Assembly: GCA_027924585.1 (NCBI GenBank)
Contig: BSBM01000199.1
Coordinates: forward strand, 11,791,001-11,855,000
Source of the DNA: Larix kaempferi
Taxonomy: Eukaryota; Streptophyta; Pinopsida; Pinales; Pinaceae
Direction of reading: 5' to 3'
DNA: 64,000 bases
Part shown: positions 23,280 through 34,643 of the stretch, one piece after another
How positions within the stretch are numbered: the first letter of the stretch is position 1
How the letters are laid out: every line of letters starts with the position of its first letter
Notes under the pieces: model-generated
What the model was told of the DNA's origin: nothing
The model's input: only the letters and a program-made list of their open reading frames with translations
Databases searched by the model: none
Program-made: the position numbers and the translations under genes

Positions 23280-23620
23280 ATCCAACAGAATTTTTTAATC
23301 ATCACATCAAATTCAGACTGGCACTTTTAACTTCTGTCCCTTCATTCTTGGTTCTATTATAAATGATTGGTCTAATGGAAAGACGAAAACCTTCCTTTGA
23401 TAGAGCGTCCACTCGATCATTTTTCTTTCTCTATATATGGCAAATATAGAAAACATTAAATGCTCCTACCAACTGTTTGAGATTATCCCCAATACTCTGT
23501 AGATTGATATTCAATATTTTTTTTTAATCATATAATCAACCCATAATTATGAATATCCATAAACTTGTAAATCCTCTTCCTCGTTAGCTAATTTGATATC
23601 CACATAAACCATATCACTTG
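23280..23620 (-). pseudogene. Possible RNase H C-terminal relic
   Basis: On the minus strand, across several frames, blocks resemble the second half of an RNase H domain: a VYGYS-like strand where GDS is expected, a following helix, and NDRVDALSKEGF-like sequence matching the final Asp helix. Many stops and frameshifts. Likely a fragment of a retroelement. The reading required choosing between frames, so confidence is low. Confidence 0.3.
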
Positions 23621-25140
23621 TTTAGTTTCTTTTTACAAAAGATGATTAATTTTCCGTTGACTTTGACGAGGCTTTTCTTAACATTTATTAACTTTAAGAG
23701 GTGACTGTTAGGTTGGAATTTCATATTCACCTTTATTTATTTATGATGATTATAATAATTTTAAAAAATAATATATATTATTTACTATTATGTAATAAAT
23801 TAATTTAAAAGATAAAACGTCTTAATGTATACAAAATGGATATTAAAAAATAGAATTGTATGTCATTTTCTTCTCTATGTCTTTATTTCATAACATCTAT
23901 TTCATTTCATGTGTATTGCTATTTGTTTTTATTTCATTTCATGTGTATTACTATTGGCTAAATATTATATCACACCACTAGCATTACATGTTTTGATTTT
24001 TTTTATTTATCCTTTTACTAAAGATGTTTCTTTTTCCTTTGGTTTTTACATGATGTGGTAGGCCACCTCCATCACATGTTTAGTCATGGTTAGTCTCTTT
24101 CTTGCAAACAATGATTCCTTTTCCTTAAAAAGTGATGCATTCTAGAACAAGGTACTTTGTTTCATAATAGCATAATTAGATTATATTGAACTTTTTTGTA
24201 CAAAAATTCAAATTCAGAGAGTTCGAAAATTATTGAATATTTGGGCATTACCGAAAATAATAAATTTGACTACCATAATTATACATTTTTAACATATAAA
24301 GTTATTTAAATTTTATTATATTATTTGCAATTTATATTAGATTAGTTTTTATATTAGATTTATTTTATAATATAAATATAAAGTTTACTAACTAGTTATA
24401 ATATTAGATATTAGATATTAAATTTTAGTTAGGGTAATATTTTCTCTAATATTTTTTAGAAATTTGTTTTATAATTTATTTTTTATATTTTAATTATTTA
24501 ATATTTTTATAATTAAGTTTATAAATATATTATTAATTTTTATTTTAAGATTTATATTTAAAGTTACTTTTAATGAACATTAAAAATAAATGTAACATGT
24601 ATTATGTATTATATATTATATTAATGTATTACATATTATGTAAGTTGATATTATATTAATTTGAACTTAGGCATCGTTCAACTGAGGCTCGCAAATTCGA
24701 ACTGAGGCTTGTGAATTTGAACTAGCGCTTGCACATTTTCCTTCACCAAACTGAACTCGCATCGTTTGAACTGAGTGAGATTAGGGATTCCACAGTCAAG
24801 CACGATCTAATCTCAGGCCCTCTGACCTTCGGAGTTCTGCTTCGCAATATTTTTGTGTCATGCTTTCGCAACCATACCTTCTTCCACGGGGGCTTCACTC
24901 AATAAACTGCTATCATAGCACGTTCGTTCATGGCATATGAAACAATACCCCTAATTTCACTAAATATTGGAAAATACCTTCCAAAATCGTTTTTTTAACC
25001 CCCTCCCAATATGCCCTCCCAATTTAAAAAAAACCCTATTTTCACCAGATATTGTATGTATCAATTTTTTCATTAGCATTTTTTATACCCCGTTATATTT
25101 ATACCTAGTATATTGATATGATACCCCTATTATGACCCCA
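23621..25140. other. AT-rich non-coding stretch
   Basis: Very AT-rich, especially 24190-24660, which is almost only A and T. A small direct repeat set with AACTGAGGCTCG-like units lies at 24660-24760. No gene is supported. Confidence 0.6.
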
Positions 25141-25329
25141 CATGCATTCTACAATGCACCTTGCTTATTTTGATGTATATTGTGGATGCACATTACTTCA
25201 CCCACAATACAATTACTCAACCACATATCATTATGATTTGCAACATCTAATGGTCTAATGAAGAGATAGGAGATCACTTCTTGTATGTCACTAGAGCCAA
25301 TGCACATAGTACAACATTTAGATTGCATG

Positions 25330-25530
25330 TTGCAGTTCCCCAATCGCTGACTAAGCCTGTTGTGGGCTAGGTATCCAAGCCCCCAGGGCCGGTAACAAGC
25401 TCTAAGAGGCTGACTAAACCTACCAAGGCCTGTAATAGGCACGAGTGGTTGGGTATTCAATCCCCCAAAGCCTATCGAGGGCCTATAATAGGCCCTGGAG
25501 GCTTAGAGCCTCCCAAGGCTACTGGTAACA
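25330..25530. repeat. Degenerate GGCCTNNTAGGC-rich block
   Basis: This GC-richer block repeats motifs such as TAATAGGC, GGCTGACTAA and CCCCCAGGG or CCCCCAAAG at irregular spacing of about 60-70 bp. A minus-strand frame crosses it but shows only repeat-driven sequence. Confidence 0.5.
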
Positions 25531-26738
25531 ACTGGCTGAGTGTTATTGGTAACAATTGGCTGTCAATGACCACTATCTCTTGACTATGATCGACTGGAAA
25601 CCCACTTCACCATGAAACCCATGGCCTCAAGCATGCCTCAAGATGCGATTTCCTTGCGTACTGGTAAGCCCGAGCCTTGCCTCAACCCTTTGATCAATAA
25701 CAAATTGACATCTTTTGAAGATAAGATTCAAATACAAATAGACAATAAATTAAAAACAATGGAGAACAAGATGGATTCATGACACAAGTAGCCTTATGCA
25801 AAAAGGTTCTTGCTTAACATTACACACAACACTACCACAAGGTTACACAAACTAGATGTAAACAGGATGCCAGAAGTGGCTTCTATTACTTCAAAACAAT
25901 CGGTTACAACTAACTAATCTATGTCGGCCTTAGCCTCTACAATACATAAGTAACTATGGTGTGTTCTCTATGTGTGTCGACCTTCACCCTCTGAGGCGAC
26001 CACTGCTGAATTCATGGGCTCGCTGAGCTATGGATCTAATATCATCTTTGTGTTAGGTAGACGTGTGACTGTTCTCTCCAATCTACCAATCTACTACCCG
26101 AACTCTGCTCTCTGATCTTCTCTTGATCGAACTGCCTTCTCCCTCTGTGCCTTCACACAATTCTTCTACCCTACTGGTCCTCTGCTGCGCATCCTGATGT
26201 TCACTCTGACACCCGAGACACTCTTCCTCTGTCCACCGAATTCTGTATACCTGCAATTCTCAGCGCCTCTTCCATGCTGCACAATCTCTTCGTGTGTTGA
26301 CATCTGTCACGATCCCAACTACCTGCAATAACTGTCTTAACTTCCTCAACAACCCCGAATGAATACCAAGTACTCGACTCGACTTCTCAATCTTCCTATG
26401 AAATTCTACAGTAATTGGTCATGTCGGCAATAATGTCTTCTGTCAACTTCGACTTACCCGTCAGCTTCACTCTGCACTTAGGCTTCGCCAGTCCACCTGT
26501 TCCACCTCTCTTGGCTCCTTCCAAAACCTGTGAGTTTCGTGGTTCGACACATGTCAACCATCGATGCCTTCCGCTCCACTTGTCATCTGTTGACCTTTGA
26601 CATGTCGACTTCCGACCTTTGCATCATCTTTCGGTCGCATAGTGATTGCTTCTGCTCGAATTATTGACTTCGACAGCCAATCTGCTCTTCTGCACCACTG
26701 GTCATCGGCACTCCCTCTGGTCGGAATTCTCATGTTGA
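25531..26738. other. 3' flank of element B
   Basis: No coding match. Composition (TCGAC- and CTTCGAC-rich) matches that of element B, so this is probably its 3' untranslated or LTR region. No LTR edges were found. Confidence 0.35.
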
Positions 26739-29700
26739 CTAACTTCGACTGATCTTCCTAGGCTCCGATGCTCCTACATCAAACTCCCCAAGTGAAAAAG
26801 AACTCGACTGCCCCATTAGTCTCCCGAACTCTTCTTCGGAAATCCATGTCGCCTCCTGCAACTCATCATCCTTCCATTGCACTAAGTATTCTTTCTTTTG
26901 TGAACTGCGCATATGCTTGACTTCGCGTTCCTCGATTACTTCTGTGATTTCTTCTTTGTGTCTGTCTGGGATCTGCACCGTCCAGTCGATCTTTGACACT
27001 TTCGCGCTTCCGTTGCTTGAACCTTCTTTGAACTTGTATAGATCTGAGACATTGAACGTTGGTGAAATTCTCAAGTCATTCAGTAGCTCCAACACATAAG
27101 CATTGTCCAAAATCTTATTCAGAATCTTACATGCTCCAATCTTCTTCAGCTTCAACTTGTTATAGGTTCCTGTCGGAAATCTCTCCTTCCACAAATGTGC
27201 ATACACTAAGTCTCCTTCGTTGAATGACTGTAGCCTCTTCTTCCTATCGGACCTTAACTTGTATGCCATGTTACTCTTTTCTATGCTCTTTCTCACATCT
27301 TCATGCACTTCTTTCATATGCTCTGTGAATGATTCTGCATTCGTGCTTTTCCTGATTTTTGTCGGTAACTCGACCAAATATACCACTCCATGTGGGCTTC
27401 ATCCTTGAACTATCTGGAATGGGCTCAAACCTATCGACTGATTCACAGAATTGTTGTATGCGAACTCTGCTTGCGCCAACACATTTTCCCACTGCTTGGG
27501 TCTGTCAGTCGTCAAACATCTCAAAAGGTTTTCCAAACTTCTATTCACTACCTCGGTCTATCTGTCTATCTGCGGATGATAGGCCAAGCTAAACTGTAAC
27601 TTCATGTCCAGTTTCTTCCATAGCGTTCTTCATAAATGCCCCATAAAATTGGTATCTCTGTTCGACATGATACTCTTCGGCAACCCATGCAATCTGACTG
27701 CTTCCTTAAAGAATAGAACAACAATGCTTGTGGTGTCACTTGTCTTCTGAAATGGAATAAAGTGTGCCATCTTCGAAAATCTGTCGACTACAACAAAGAT
27801 TGAGTCACTTCCCTATTGCGTATTCGGCAATCCTAACACAAAATCCATGCTTAAGTGCTCCCATGGGGTATTCGATATCAACAATGGTGTATACAATCCT
27901 GTATTTTGACTTCTTCATTTTTCCAACTGGCAGACTTGACACTGTCGTACCCACTTACAGACATTTGTATTCAATCCTGGCCAATAATACTTCTCTTCGA
28001 CCAATGCCCTGGTCTTGTTGATGCCAAAATGACCTACTAATCCTCCATTATGCAGTTATCGGATTAGGTTCTCTCTAACTGATCCTCTGGGAATACATAA
28101 TTGTTGTCCCCTAAATAGGTATCCCTTTTGGATGAAATAATCCAAGCATGGAGTTCTGTCGACACTCCAAGGTTCACGACAAGCCTCCCATGCTTTCAAA
28201 AAATCCTCGTTGGTCTCATACTCCATCTTCATTGATTCTATTCATGTTGCCTAAACTGTCGTCGTGTTCAAAAATGCAACTCTTCGACTCAGCACGTCGT
28301 CAACCTTGTTCGGTTTTCCCAACTTATGTCGCAACACGAATGTGTATCCTTGTAGGAACTCGACCCATTTCATGTGCCGCTAATTCAACTTCGACTGAGT
28401 ACTCAAGTACCTCAGTGCTTGGTGATCTGTGTATAACAAAAATTCCTTTGGAAACAAATAATGTCTCCACTTCTTCAATGCGTGGATAATAGCATAGAAT
28501 TCCTAGTCATAGATCGAATATTTTTGCTTAGCGTCATCCAAATTGACTAGATCGAATATTTTTGCTTAGCATCATCCAAATTTTCGCTAAAGAATGCAAT
28601 TGGTCGATCCTACTCGCTCAACACTGCTCCAATTGCCATCCCACTCACGTCACAATCAACTTGGAAAACTTTGTCAAAGTCTAGGAGTGCTAACATTGGG
28701 CTCTCAGTGACCTTCTCCTTCAACTTGTCAAAATCTCTCTAGGAAGCTTCCATCCACTTAAATTCCCCTTTCTTCATGCACTCTGTCAAAGGTGCACAAA
28801 TTCGATTGAATCCCCGGATGAACTTCCTCTAGAAACTGGAAAGTCCATGGAAACTTCGCACTCCAATCACACTTGTCATTTCTGGCCAATACAATATTTT
28901 CTTCACCTTTTCTAGGTCCATCACCAACCCTTTACCTGAGATTATGAATCCCATGTACACCAATTCTTCCTTCATGAAGAAGCATTTCTACAAGTTTACC
29001 ATCAGCTTCTCCTCCTGCAGCTTTCACAATACCTGTCGAATGTGCTCCAAGTGTTCTGTCTTGGTTCGACTGAAAATCAGAATGTCATCTAGATAGACTA
29101 CGACAAAATTTTCCAAGAATGGTTTTAGTACCTCATTCATCAACCGCATGAACGTACTGGGTGGATTATTCAATCTGAATGGCATGACTAACCACTCATA
29201 CAACCCTTCCTTCATCTTGAATGTTGTCTTCCATTCATCTCCTTCTCTAACCCGAATCTGGTGATAACCGCTCTTCAGGTCAATCTTCGTGAAGTGTGTC
29301 GCTCCACTCAGACAATCCATCAAGTTGTCCATTCTCGGCAATGGAAACCAATACTTGATCGTGATCTTTTTTATCGCTCTGGAGTTTGTACACATCCTCC
29401 ATTATCCTCCCTTTTTCGGTGCTAACACAGCTGGTACAATGCAAGGGCTTAGACTTTCTCGGATCATTCCTCTATCCACAACTCATGGACCTATCAATTG
29501 AGCTCTTGACCCTCTGCCGTAGTCATTCTATGCGGTGCCTTGTTTGGAAAACATGATCCTAGAATCAAGTCTATCTGATGGGATATGCTTCTTGTCGGTG
29601 GAAATCTCTTCAATGTCTCATCGACTACTATGCTCCTGAACGCGTTAACCATATTTTCAACTTCAACCAGAATTCTCTCCACTGTCGACCTCTCGACACG

Positions 29701-29830
29701 TGGTCCCTTCAAAACGATAGCATAACACCCCGACTACTTTTCATCTTCCATGAGAAATTCTTTTTCTAAACACATTAGCACTCGCTTCTCCCAATAGTTT
29801 CCCTTGGTAGGCTCAGATGCTTCTGCATCA
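26739..29830 (-). pseudogene. Element B: chromodomain Ty3/gypsy (chromovirus) pol relic
   Basis: Read on the minus strand from right to left. A PR/RT linker remnant (29494-29712) is followed by RT, open for 123 codons at 29024-29395, with [15 protein letters not shown] and [10 protein letters not shown] carrying the catalytic Asp pair. RNase H follows with DHQALRYLS, then an integrase with [39 protein letters not shown], and QAEFAYNNSVN. A 215-codon C-terminal block (26739-27386) ends in a chromodomain-like segment KKEYLVQWKDDELQEATW. Chromodomains steer such elements to histone-marked chromatin. Scattered stops separate the blocks. Gag is missing, cut near 29830 next to LINE2. Confidence 0.9.
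28511..28585. repeat. 38-bp tandem duplication in element B
   Basis: AGATCGAATATTTTTGCTTA occurs at 28511 and again at 28549 with nearly identical following sequence. It lies in the RNase H region of element B and shifts its frame. Confidence 0.85.
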
Positions 29831-29847
29831 ATTCAATAGAGGTTAAA

Positions 29848-30440
29848 ATGCAAATTATGGAAAGTAAAAGCCAAGAAACCAAGCAATCAACCCCACAAGG
29901 AGATGATCGTTCTTTAGAAACTCATAAACTAAAGCACATGTTTAAAGAGCTTGAGGAGAAAGTAACAACAAATTTGACGCTAAATAGTCCAGAAGGTCAC
30001 TTAGATACCAAATCCATTAAGGAGGAGGTGAATAAGATATTAGCATTAGAACATGAGCGTAACAAAACATAATTGAACCTCATAATTTTTGGTTTAAAAG
30101 AAGAAGACGAAGAGGACAAACTAGTTCTATTCAAGGAAGAACTACATCATAGGTTACAAATCGAAACAACTTGTCTCATAGAAGCAAAGCGGTTGGGAAA
30201 AATAACTGAAAACAAAAATAGACTAATGAAGGTTAAGATTATCTCTAAGGACCATAAACTTGAGATACTCAGTAAAAATTCATGTCTAAAGGGATCAAGA
30301 ATATTCATAAATGAAGACCTCATCCCATAAGACCAAGCCGAACTCAAAAAGGAAGTTCAAAAGGTTAAAGAAGCTAGGAAATAAGGAAAGCGGGCAATCA
30401 TTAGAAATAGGAAAGCAGTCTTTTGGGATCAAAACCAAAA
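29848..30440 (+). pseudogene. LINE2 ORF1-like N-terminal region
   Basis: Two open parts (29848-30072 and 30073-30330) are separated only by a stop. The first is Glu/Lys-rich with coiled-coil character. The second reads NLIIFGLKEEDEEDKL, a middle block ending EAKRLGK, then GSRIFINEDLIP and a Lys/Glu-rich helix (30331-30410). This order (coiled coil, IFGL strand, RLGK, IxxDL) is that of the RNA-binding N-terminal domain found in many RTE/CR1-type LINE proteins. It probably binds element RNA. The stops at 30070 and 30328 leave it inactive. Confidence 0.65.
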
Positions 30441-30459
30441 AGATACCACTAAATAGAAA

Positions 30460-33400
30460 TTCAACACTCTCTGGATCCTCTCTTGGAATTGTCGATACTT
30501 ACCATGGAATAAAGGCCCCAAGTTGAGTTGGATCCCAAATTGCATTGATATTATATTACTCATTGAAACTTGGGAGCACGAAGAATCTAAAGTCCCTAAC
30601 ATAGATGGTTTTGTCCTTTGATCTGCTTCGAACAAGCGATCCTCTCGTAGAGGGATTGGGGGTATATCCCACTACATTAGAAAAATAATTTCTTCCAACA
30701 TTATACTTTATAAGAAAGACCCTTCAAACAATTATATTTGTCTAGAAATCATGGACATCAATGCTAGAAAACACTATATAGCAATATGCTATTTCACCCC
30801 TATCAAATCTAACTTTTATAAAAGTGCAATTTAGATAAAAATTTCCCGTATAATGGGTTAGAGAAAGATACTTCTAGCCTTAGAAATGTTGGCAATATTA
30901 TGTTAATGGGATACTTCAACATTCGAACCTCAAACAACCAAGCTATTATCTTAAGCAACTACTCCAACCCTCATACGCTATGGTTAGATGAAGACCTTAT
31001 TTCGGCTAGAAGGTACTCTAGAAGCTCTGAAGATTTAGGTAAAAACTTGTTCGGCTCTAAGTTAGTTAAGTTTTGTAGTGCTCAATATCTCCTAATCTGT
31101 AATAGATTAAAGAAGTGGCCAAATTCAGGTAGGATGACTTGCATTCATGGTCTTGGAAGTAGTGTAGTTGATTATGTCATATCTTATATCCCTTTATATA
31201 ATGCATTAATAAATTTCAACATCCTAAACGACCATGAACCTGATTCTAATCATAGGCCTTTAATTATAATCCTCAGTCTTACCATACATAATGACCCCAT
31301 TGAGGAGAATTCTCAAATCTGAAAGCAATTGATCTTTGATAGAAATAATATAGATGGATTTCTTGATGATTTAATGAAGAATTTGTTCTCTCTTTCTAAC
31401 AAAAACAATATACAAGATATCTATCATAATTTTACTACCTCCCTCTCCTTTTCCATCAACAAGTTTTCTCGTGAAATATCTAGCGAAAAGAAGAACATAA
31501 GAACCATCCCTTGGTACAATAATGATTGTAAGCATGCACGTAGAGAAATTAAGGAAGCTGATGACGAGTCATTGAAAACCGAGAAGATAAGTACGTACAA
31601 AGCTTTAATTAAAAGGAAAAATACTTTCTATATAAATAACAGATAGGAAAAAATTTTACACTTATCTAAGACGACTCCTAATAAATTCTGGGGACAAATT
31701 TCAACTTGTAAAACTAAAGAAAATAATAAGATCTCTATGGAGGATTGTAACTCGTATCTTAAAAATCTTTATGAATCCCCAGATGCCATAAATAACATTC
31801 AAACCCTCCTTACAACGGAGGAATTTTTTTCCTTAGAAGACATTGACTTAGGGATTAAGTGCCTAGCTAATGGAAAAGCTAAAGAAATCGAAGGTTACCA
31901 AGCAGAAATCCTAAAAATTGGAGCACCCGTCCTCATTCATTATATTCAAAATCTATTCAATTTAGCAGTCAAGCATGGTTTCCCTAAACCTTGGACTCAG
32001 AGCCTTATGGTTCCTATCTTTAAAAGATGAGATAAAGATAACCCCTCTAATTATCGTACAATTATGATTATCCCTCTCTTAGCCAAGTTATATGGCGTTA
32101 TCCTTGAAAAGAAGATTAGCATATTGACAGAAAATGAAAGAAAGAGGGATAAAGGCCAAACATGATTTAGAAGGCATCACTCAACCACAAACCACCTCAT
32201 CACTCTTAGGATCATTGCAGAGGAGTGTCGTAATAATAAATCCAATATTTTTTTGTTGTTTCGTGGACTTTTAGAAAGCTTTTGATACAATTCCTAGATA
32301 TAACCTTTGGAATTGTTTAGAAGAGATAAAATTTCCTCTCGGGTTGAGGGCTGCGACCATAAGGTTATATGAGAATGTCATTTCCAAATTCAAAAACACT
32401 GAAGGATGGTCGCAAGACATTAATTTCAATATTGGAGTTAAGCAAGGGTGTCCCCCTTTCCCCTACCCTTTTTGACATTTACATCGATAAGCTTGAAGAA
32501 TGTTTAGAAGAGGTAGGTTCTGCAGGAACGACCTTGGCAGTAATAGTCATCATGCTACTTCTCTATGCTGACAATATCGTTCTTATGGAAAGGTGCCCTT
32601 ATGATCTTGAGAAGCAATTACGAATTCTCAAAGGTTTATGCACCAATATGGGCATGACTATTTACATTGAAAAAACAAAAGTCATGATTATCAAGTCCAA
32701 TAAAGGTACTTATGACAATATAATCTTAGAGGAAGTAACCGTCCTATAAGTACTTAGGAATTGAATTTCATCACAAGCTCAACTGGAACTATAGCATTGA
32801 GAAGAGGATTAATGGAGGGTTGAAAGCCTACTTCGGACTTGAAAAAAACTATAAATTGATAAACCTTTTGATGTGGGAGAAAAATAAATTCCTCTTTAAA
32901 ATGCTCATCACTCCCATTATTTTATATGGTTGTGAAGCTTGGGGATGCAACATTTCTAGAGAGTCGTGAAGAAGAATTGAGCAAATCCAGAAACGATTTA
33001 TTACTTACAATATTAAAATTAAGAGTAGCACGTCATATCCTATTCTCCTCCTAGAAGCAGTGCTCTCCCCCATTGAAAGAATGGCTATGATCAGATATCT
33101 AATGTACAAGAACAATTTAAACAATATAGGAGATGAACGAATTCCTAAAATTGCTCTTAACTCCAGCCAAAAACACCTCTTCCTCAAGTGAAGATGGCTT
33201 AAAGATTTCACAACTTGGTTAAATTATTGGAGGATTAATGAAACTACCACTCTACAAAATATTGATAACATTAATTACATTATTACTTCTATATTCAAAG
33301 AGAAAATGTGGTGCAAAGAAGAATTAGAGGTAAAAATAAAGCTTCGGTATTACAAAGAGATCATTAACCCTAATCTCGAGAATCAAAACTATCTTTCTAT

Positions 33401-33740
33401 CATAACAAGCTCAAAGAAAAAAGTTAATATTGCTAAGATTATAACAAACTCTCATGAGCTTCATAGTGAAACTAGGCATTGGACAACCCCTAAAACGCCT
33501 TGTGGTGAAAGAATTTTCCATCCATGCGATTCTATGAGCGTGGAAGATGAAAATCACTTTCTGTTAGAATGCTCGAATCTCACTCACATTAGATCTCAGT
33601 TTCAAAATATTTTCTCTGACACTAACCTTTCTAACCTTCTAGATCCCCAAAAATATAGTGAGCTAGGGACACTCCTATGTAAGCTTTTTGAGCATAGAAA
33701 TAACAATTTAAAGAAAACCAAACAATCTCTTTCTTCTTAA
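30460..33740 (+). pseudogene. LINE2 endonuclease and reverse transcriptase
   Basis: The endonuclease begins near 30470 (ILSWNCR), followed by LIETWE, and further on VVDYVISY and DHEPDSNHRPL (near 31160-31260). RT covers about 31650-32760: KFWGQIS, a GYQAEILK block, SLMVPIFK, then FDTIP-like, GVKQGC, and LLYADNIVLME at 32561-32590. The usual catalytic YADD is YADN, so one metal-binding Asp is lost. YKYLGIEF follows near 32745, then PIILYGCEAWG near 32920. The last 144 codons are open (33306-33740) and include a Cys/His-containing segment near 33500-33580 (CGERIFHPCDSM, HFLLECSNL). No RNase H. Many stops and frameshifts occur between blocks. Confidence 0.8.
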
Positions 33741-33781
33741 GTTCCGATAGACCAAGTTGGTCTCAGTGGACGTCAAAGACA

Positions 33782-33801
33782 ATCATCATCATCATCATCA
33801 T
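33782..33801 (+). repeat. (ATC)n LINE2 tail
   Basis: Six ATC units plus a partial unit follow the LINE2 3' end. It serves as its microsatellite tail in place of poly(A). Confidence 0.85.
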
Positions 33802-33869
33802 TATCTATATTTTCAATTTTTCTAAACTTTAAAAAATATGCTTTTTTAATTTATAAGAAACCTATTCCC

Positions 33870-33955
33870 GTATTTTTTTCGTACTAGATTTTTTCGTTAC
33901 GTACTTTTTCCGTATCGAATCGTATTCAAATCCGTATTCGTACTCGAATTATGCT
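33870..33955. other. CGTA/CGAAT-rich block, possible hAT subterminal repeat
   Basis: The motifs CCGTATT, CGTACT, CGTATC and CGAATCGTATTC are crowded into about 85 bp in an otherwise AT-rich area. Similar arrays of CGTA and CGAA motifs are found in subterminal regions of some plant hAT transposons. No terminal inverted repeat or 8-bp duplication was found. Confidence 0.3.
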
Positions 33956-33964
33956 ACTATGATT

Positions 33965-34190
33965 TGTTTTCCCTAGTAATTATATAAATTCAATAATATA
34001 AATAAATGTTAGGTTAGCTTTAAGTTAATGGATGCCACAAGTGCGGAAGGATTTTAAATGATTCGTTCTACTTTGATTTGAACAAGACACTTTGTTTTAC
34101 TAGTGATTATAGAAATTCAATAATGTAAATAAATGTTAGGTTAGCTTTAAGTCATTGGATGCTATAAACACAGTGAAAGGATTATGAAAA
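33965..34190. repeat. Diverged tandem duplication, about 125 bp unit
   Basis: A segment containing AAATAAATGTTAGGTTAGCT appears near 34000 and again near 34125, with similar flanks and several mismatches. Confidence 0.75.
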
Positions 34191-34489
34191 TTATTTGGAT
34201 CTATTTAGATTTTTTTTTTTTAAATATAAATAAATGGAGAGTTACCATTGGTATGTTTTTAAAATCAACGAGAATAAATATTAATATAAATTATGTAATA
34301 GGTTTTTAAATAATTTATGAATAACTAATAGAGAAGATTAAGATTTGTTCAACAAGTTCTATGTGAGAATCATCCTCCCTTCATGTGTGGTGGTTATAAT
34401 TTTCTTTAATTAAAACTTGTACATGTCCTCACTATTTGAGAATGTCTAATCATATGCTTTTAAAGGCCGTATTAACAAATTTGGTCCCA

Positions 34490-34643
34490 TTAAATGTTTT
34501 TGCATTTTGACTATCTCCCTGTCCTTATCGTTTATTCTTATGAGATGGCCAAAAAAAATGTTTGAGTTAAATGTTTTTGCATTTTGACTATCTCCCTGTC
34601 CTTATCGTTTATTCTTATGAGATGGCCAAAAAAAATGTTTGAA
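34490..34643. repeat. Tandem duplication, 2 x 77 bp
   Basis: Copies start at 34490 and 34567 and are almost identical, implying a recent local duplication. No coding content. Confidence 0.92.

Larger units (their letters stand above)
29848..33801 (+). mobile_element. LINE2, non-L1-type LINE with (ATC)n tail
   Basis: About 4 kb with ORF1-like, endonuclease and RT coding, no RNase H domain seen, ending in an ATC microsatellite instead of poly(A). Microsatellite tails and a YGCEAWG-type block after RT are typical of RTE/CR1/Jockey-like LINEs that are common in animals, unlike the plant L1 seen in LINE1. No target-site duplication was found. The 5' end is a guess from the first in-frame ATG. Confidence 0.75.

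Noticed and set aside
25149-25460. 103-codon minus-strand frame
   Set aside because: The sequence is driven by the degenerate GGCCT/TAGGC repeats, with no domain.
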